Source of the DNA: Streptomyces inusitatus | GTDB lineage: Bacteria; Actinomycetota; Actinomycetes; Streptomycetales; Streptomycetaceae | Assembly (NCBI RefSeq): GCF_014651115.1 | Contig: NZ_BMWG01000018.1 | Span: forward strand, 62,001-126,000 | Length of the DNA stretch: 64,000 nucleotides | Reading direction: 5' to 3' | Part shown: positions 62,783 through 64,000 of the stretch, piece by piece | Position numbering within the stretch: the first letter of the stretch is position 1 | How the letters are laid out: every line of letters starts with the position of its first letter | The notes under the pieces: model-generated | The model's input: the letters and a program-made list of their open reading frames with translations, nothing else | Database searches by the model: none | What the model was told of the DNA's origin: nothing | Program-made: the position numbers and the translations under genes

Positions 62783-63852
62783 GGGCTGCTCTCCTTCGGA
62801 GCGGGGGCGGGCGGGGGGTTGCGCACCGTGCGTGCGCCGTGGGTGCGCGCGGCGGCCAGGGCCGCCCAGGAGGTCAGTCCGATCAGCGCGGCGTCGCCGG
62901 GGGTGCGGGCCCGGAAGGCGGCGATGTCGCGGTCCTCCACGCGGTAGGAGGCGAGGGCGGTGAGCAGGGCGAGCCGGGCGGCGGGCCGGTCGCCGGGCGG
63001 AAGCCCGGCGGTCCTCTCGTCCAGCCAGCCCCGGCCGACGGGGGGCGGCCGGCCGTCCCAGGCGTCGAGTTCGGCGAGCACCCGTTCGCGTACGGCGGCG
63101 GGGAGCGCGGGCCCGGCCGCCCGGTCGACGGCCGCGGCGGAGCGGGCGAACGCGTCGGCGAGGTCCGGGACGCCGGACGCCCAGGCGAGGTCGGGCGGCG
63201 GCGGGGCCTTCGGCAGCAGCGGGAGCGAGGCCCCTGCCGCCGGTCCGCCGGGGGCGGAGGGCCGCAGGGTGCGCGCCACCATCCGCAGCAGCCCGTCGTG
63301 CGCGGCGGCGGGCAGTCCGGCGGGGAGCGGGGAGTCCTCCAGGAAGACGTTGACCATGCGGTTGAGGTAGTGGAAGGCCACCGCGACGGCCGTCAGCTCG
63401 GTACGGGTGTCCGCCGGGGGGCCGTCGTCGGCGTCCGTGCCGGGGCGAAGGCCCGCGCGGGCCCACCGGGCGGCGGCGTGTGCCGCGCTCCCCGGGGCGG
63501 GGGCGGCCCCCGGGGCGGCGGCGGGTTCGAGGTCGCGCAGGGCCGCGCCGTGCACTTCGACGCAGTACGGGCAGGAGTTGGCCTCGGAGACGGCGTGGGC
63601 CACCGCCTCCTTCGCCGCCCGCCCGGCGGTCCCGGGCACCAGCAGGCTCTCCCGGAGCATCAGCCAGGAGGCCGCCAGCGGTTCGGGGGCGGGTGAGTGG
63701 AGGGCGATCGGCGGGGCGAGCCCGCCGAAGTCGCGCACGGTCTGTTCGTACACCCGGGCCACCAGGCCGGTGGCGCCGTCGGGGCGTACCGCCTCGATGT
63801 GACGGATGCTGCCGAGCGAGTTCTTGACCACGGTGCGGAGGACTCTCTTCAC
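62779..63852 (-). CDS. AhpD/carboxymuconolactone decarboxylase-like protein, extended
   Basis: A 357-residue protein with one clear AhpD-type motif, ANSCPYCVEVHG (CxxC and His, about residues 92-103). VAHAVSEANSC before it is the usual helix. The rest is Ala/Pro-rich with further helices (DTRTELTAVAVAFHYLNRMVN), about twice the size of single-domain AhpD, as in other actinobacterial alkylhydroperoxidase-domain proteins. GAAGGAG upstream supports the GTG at 63850-63852. Possible peroxide-reducing role is inferred from the motif. Confidence 0.82.
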   Translation of the reverse strand: MKRVLRTVVKNSLGSIRHIEAVRPDGATGLVARVYEQTVRDFGGLAPPIALHSPAPEPLAASWLMLRESLLVPGTAGRAAKEAVAHAVSEANSCPYCVEVHGAALRDLEPAAAPGAAPAPGSAAHAAARWARAGLRPGTDADDGPPADTRTELTAVAVAFHYLNRMVNVFLEDSPLPAGLPAAAHDGLLRMVARTLRPSAPGGPAAGASLPLLPKAPPPPDLAWASGVPDLADAFARSAAAVDRAAGPALPAAVRERVLAELDAWDGRPPPVGRGWLDERTAGLPPGDRPAARLALLTALASYRVEDRDIAAFRARTPGDAALIGLTSWAALAAARTHGARTVRNPPPAPAPKESSP

Positions 63853-63913
63853 GGCAGTCTCCTTCGTGGTCCGCTCGCCGGTCCCGGTGGGACCGGGGCC
63901 GCGCCGGGCACGG

Positions 63914-64000
63914 TCAGTCCCGCGCGATCAGCGGGACGAGGGGGCGGACGCCGCGGCGGCCGCTGGTCGAGCCGTCCGGGGCGGGGGCCCCGTAGGTGAC
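63914..64000 (-). CDS. 3' end of an unidentified gene
   Basis: The last 28 codons of a minus-strand frame that enters from the right edge, ending ...GVRPLVPLIARD. Too short to assign. It lies 61 bases upstream of the AhpD-like gene in the same direction and so is probably part of the cluster. Confidence 0.55.
   Translation of the reverse strand, partial: VTYGAPAPDGSTSGRRGVRPLVPLIARD

Noticed and set aside
1-64000. tRNA or rRNA genes, IS elements or attachment sites
   Set aside because: Read by eye on both strands; no cloverleaf-like sequence, transposase, integrase or terminal repeats were recognised. A tRNAscan/ISfinder run would be decisive.

Overview
The window looks like Streptomyces chromosome. 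Base composition is very GC-rich, codons are biased to G/C at the third position, GTG starts and 4-base stop/start overlaps are common, and the gene content is typical of the genus (oligopeptide ABC operon, tandem glycine riboswitch before gcvT, SseB-like pair, WYL and HxlR regulators). All calls were made by reading the sequence; no database search was run.

Region 1 (1-13.6 kb, housekeeping). The 3' part of mnmA, a secreted amidase and a cysteine desulfurase (sulfur supply for tRNA thiolation) come first. They are followed by a WYL regulator, several small metabolic or membrane genes, and a complete minus-strand peptide ABC transporter operon in the order permease C, binding lipoprotein, permease B, ATPase D, ATPase F.

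Region 2 (13.9-21.7 kb, one-carbon/serine block). Two SseB-family genes and a P-loop kinase-like gene run leftward. A tandem glycine riboswitch then leads into gcvT-gcvH-glyA-sdaA on the plus strand: glycine cleavage, serine/glycine interconversion and serine deamination.

Region 3 (21.7-37.1 kb, accessory). It holds a Tat-type DyP peroxidase, a beta-helix lipoprotein, an LppX-like protein and a large SdrD-B-like surface protein with a sortase-like tail. A small block (His-rich protein, AhpD-like protein, MFS exporter, alpha/beta hydrolase) is bracketed by palindromes that look like copper repressor (CsoR) operators. An ABC ATPase fragment broken by a frameshift, an HxlR regulator, an ABM monooxygenase, a 14-TM MFS exporter and an ECF sigma factor with a SnoaL-like tail follow.

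Region 4 (37.1 kb to the right edge, biosynthetic gene cluster). About 23 genes lie all on the minus strand, many translationally coupled. The cluster combines a 4-hydroxymandelate synthase, a P450, an adenylation-carrier protein whose usual Asp235 is Gly, a second carrier-adenylation protein, a stand-alone condensation protein and a KASIII-like protein with Ser for Cys. It also has a discrete acyl-chain set: ACP, class III aminotransferase, hotdog thioesterase, dehydratase-like protein with Glu to Gln, ketosynthase, half-length ketosynthase-like protein, acyl-adenylating enzyme and type II thioesterase. Tailoring genes are an MonCI/Lsd18-like flavin epoxidase, an epoxide hydrolase, a SgcJ/EcaC-like protein and an acyl-CoA-dehydrogenase-fold hydroxylase. 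A DUF2306 membrane protein, an orphan ABC binding lipoprotein, an MFS exporter flanked by two DinB-like paralogues and an AhpD-like protein complete it. I do not recognise it as a characterised pathway; it is the main candidate for something undescribed.
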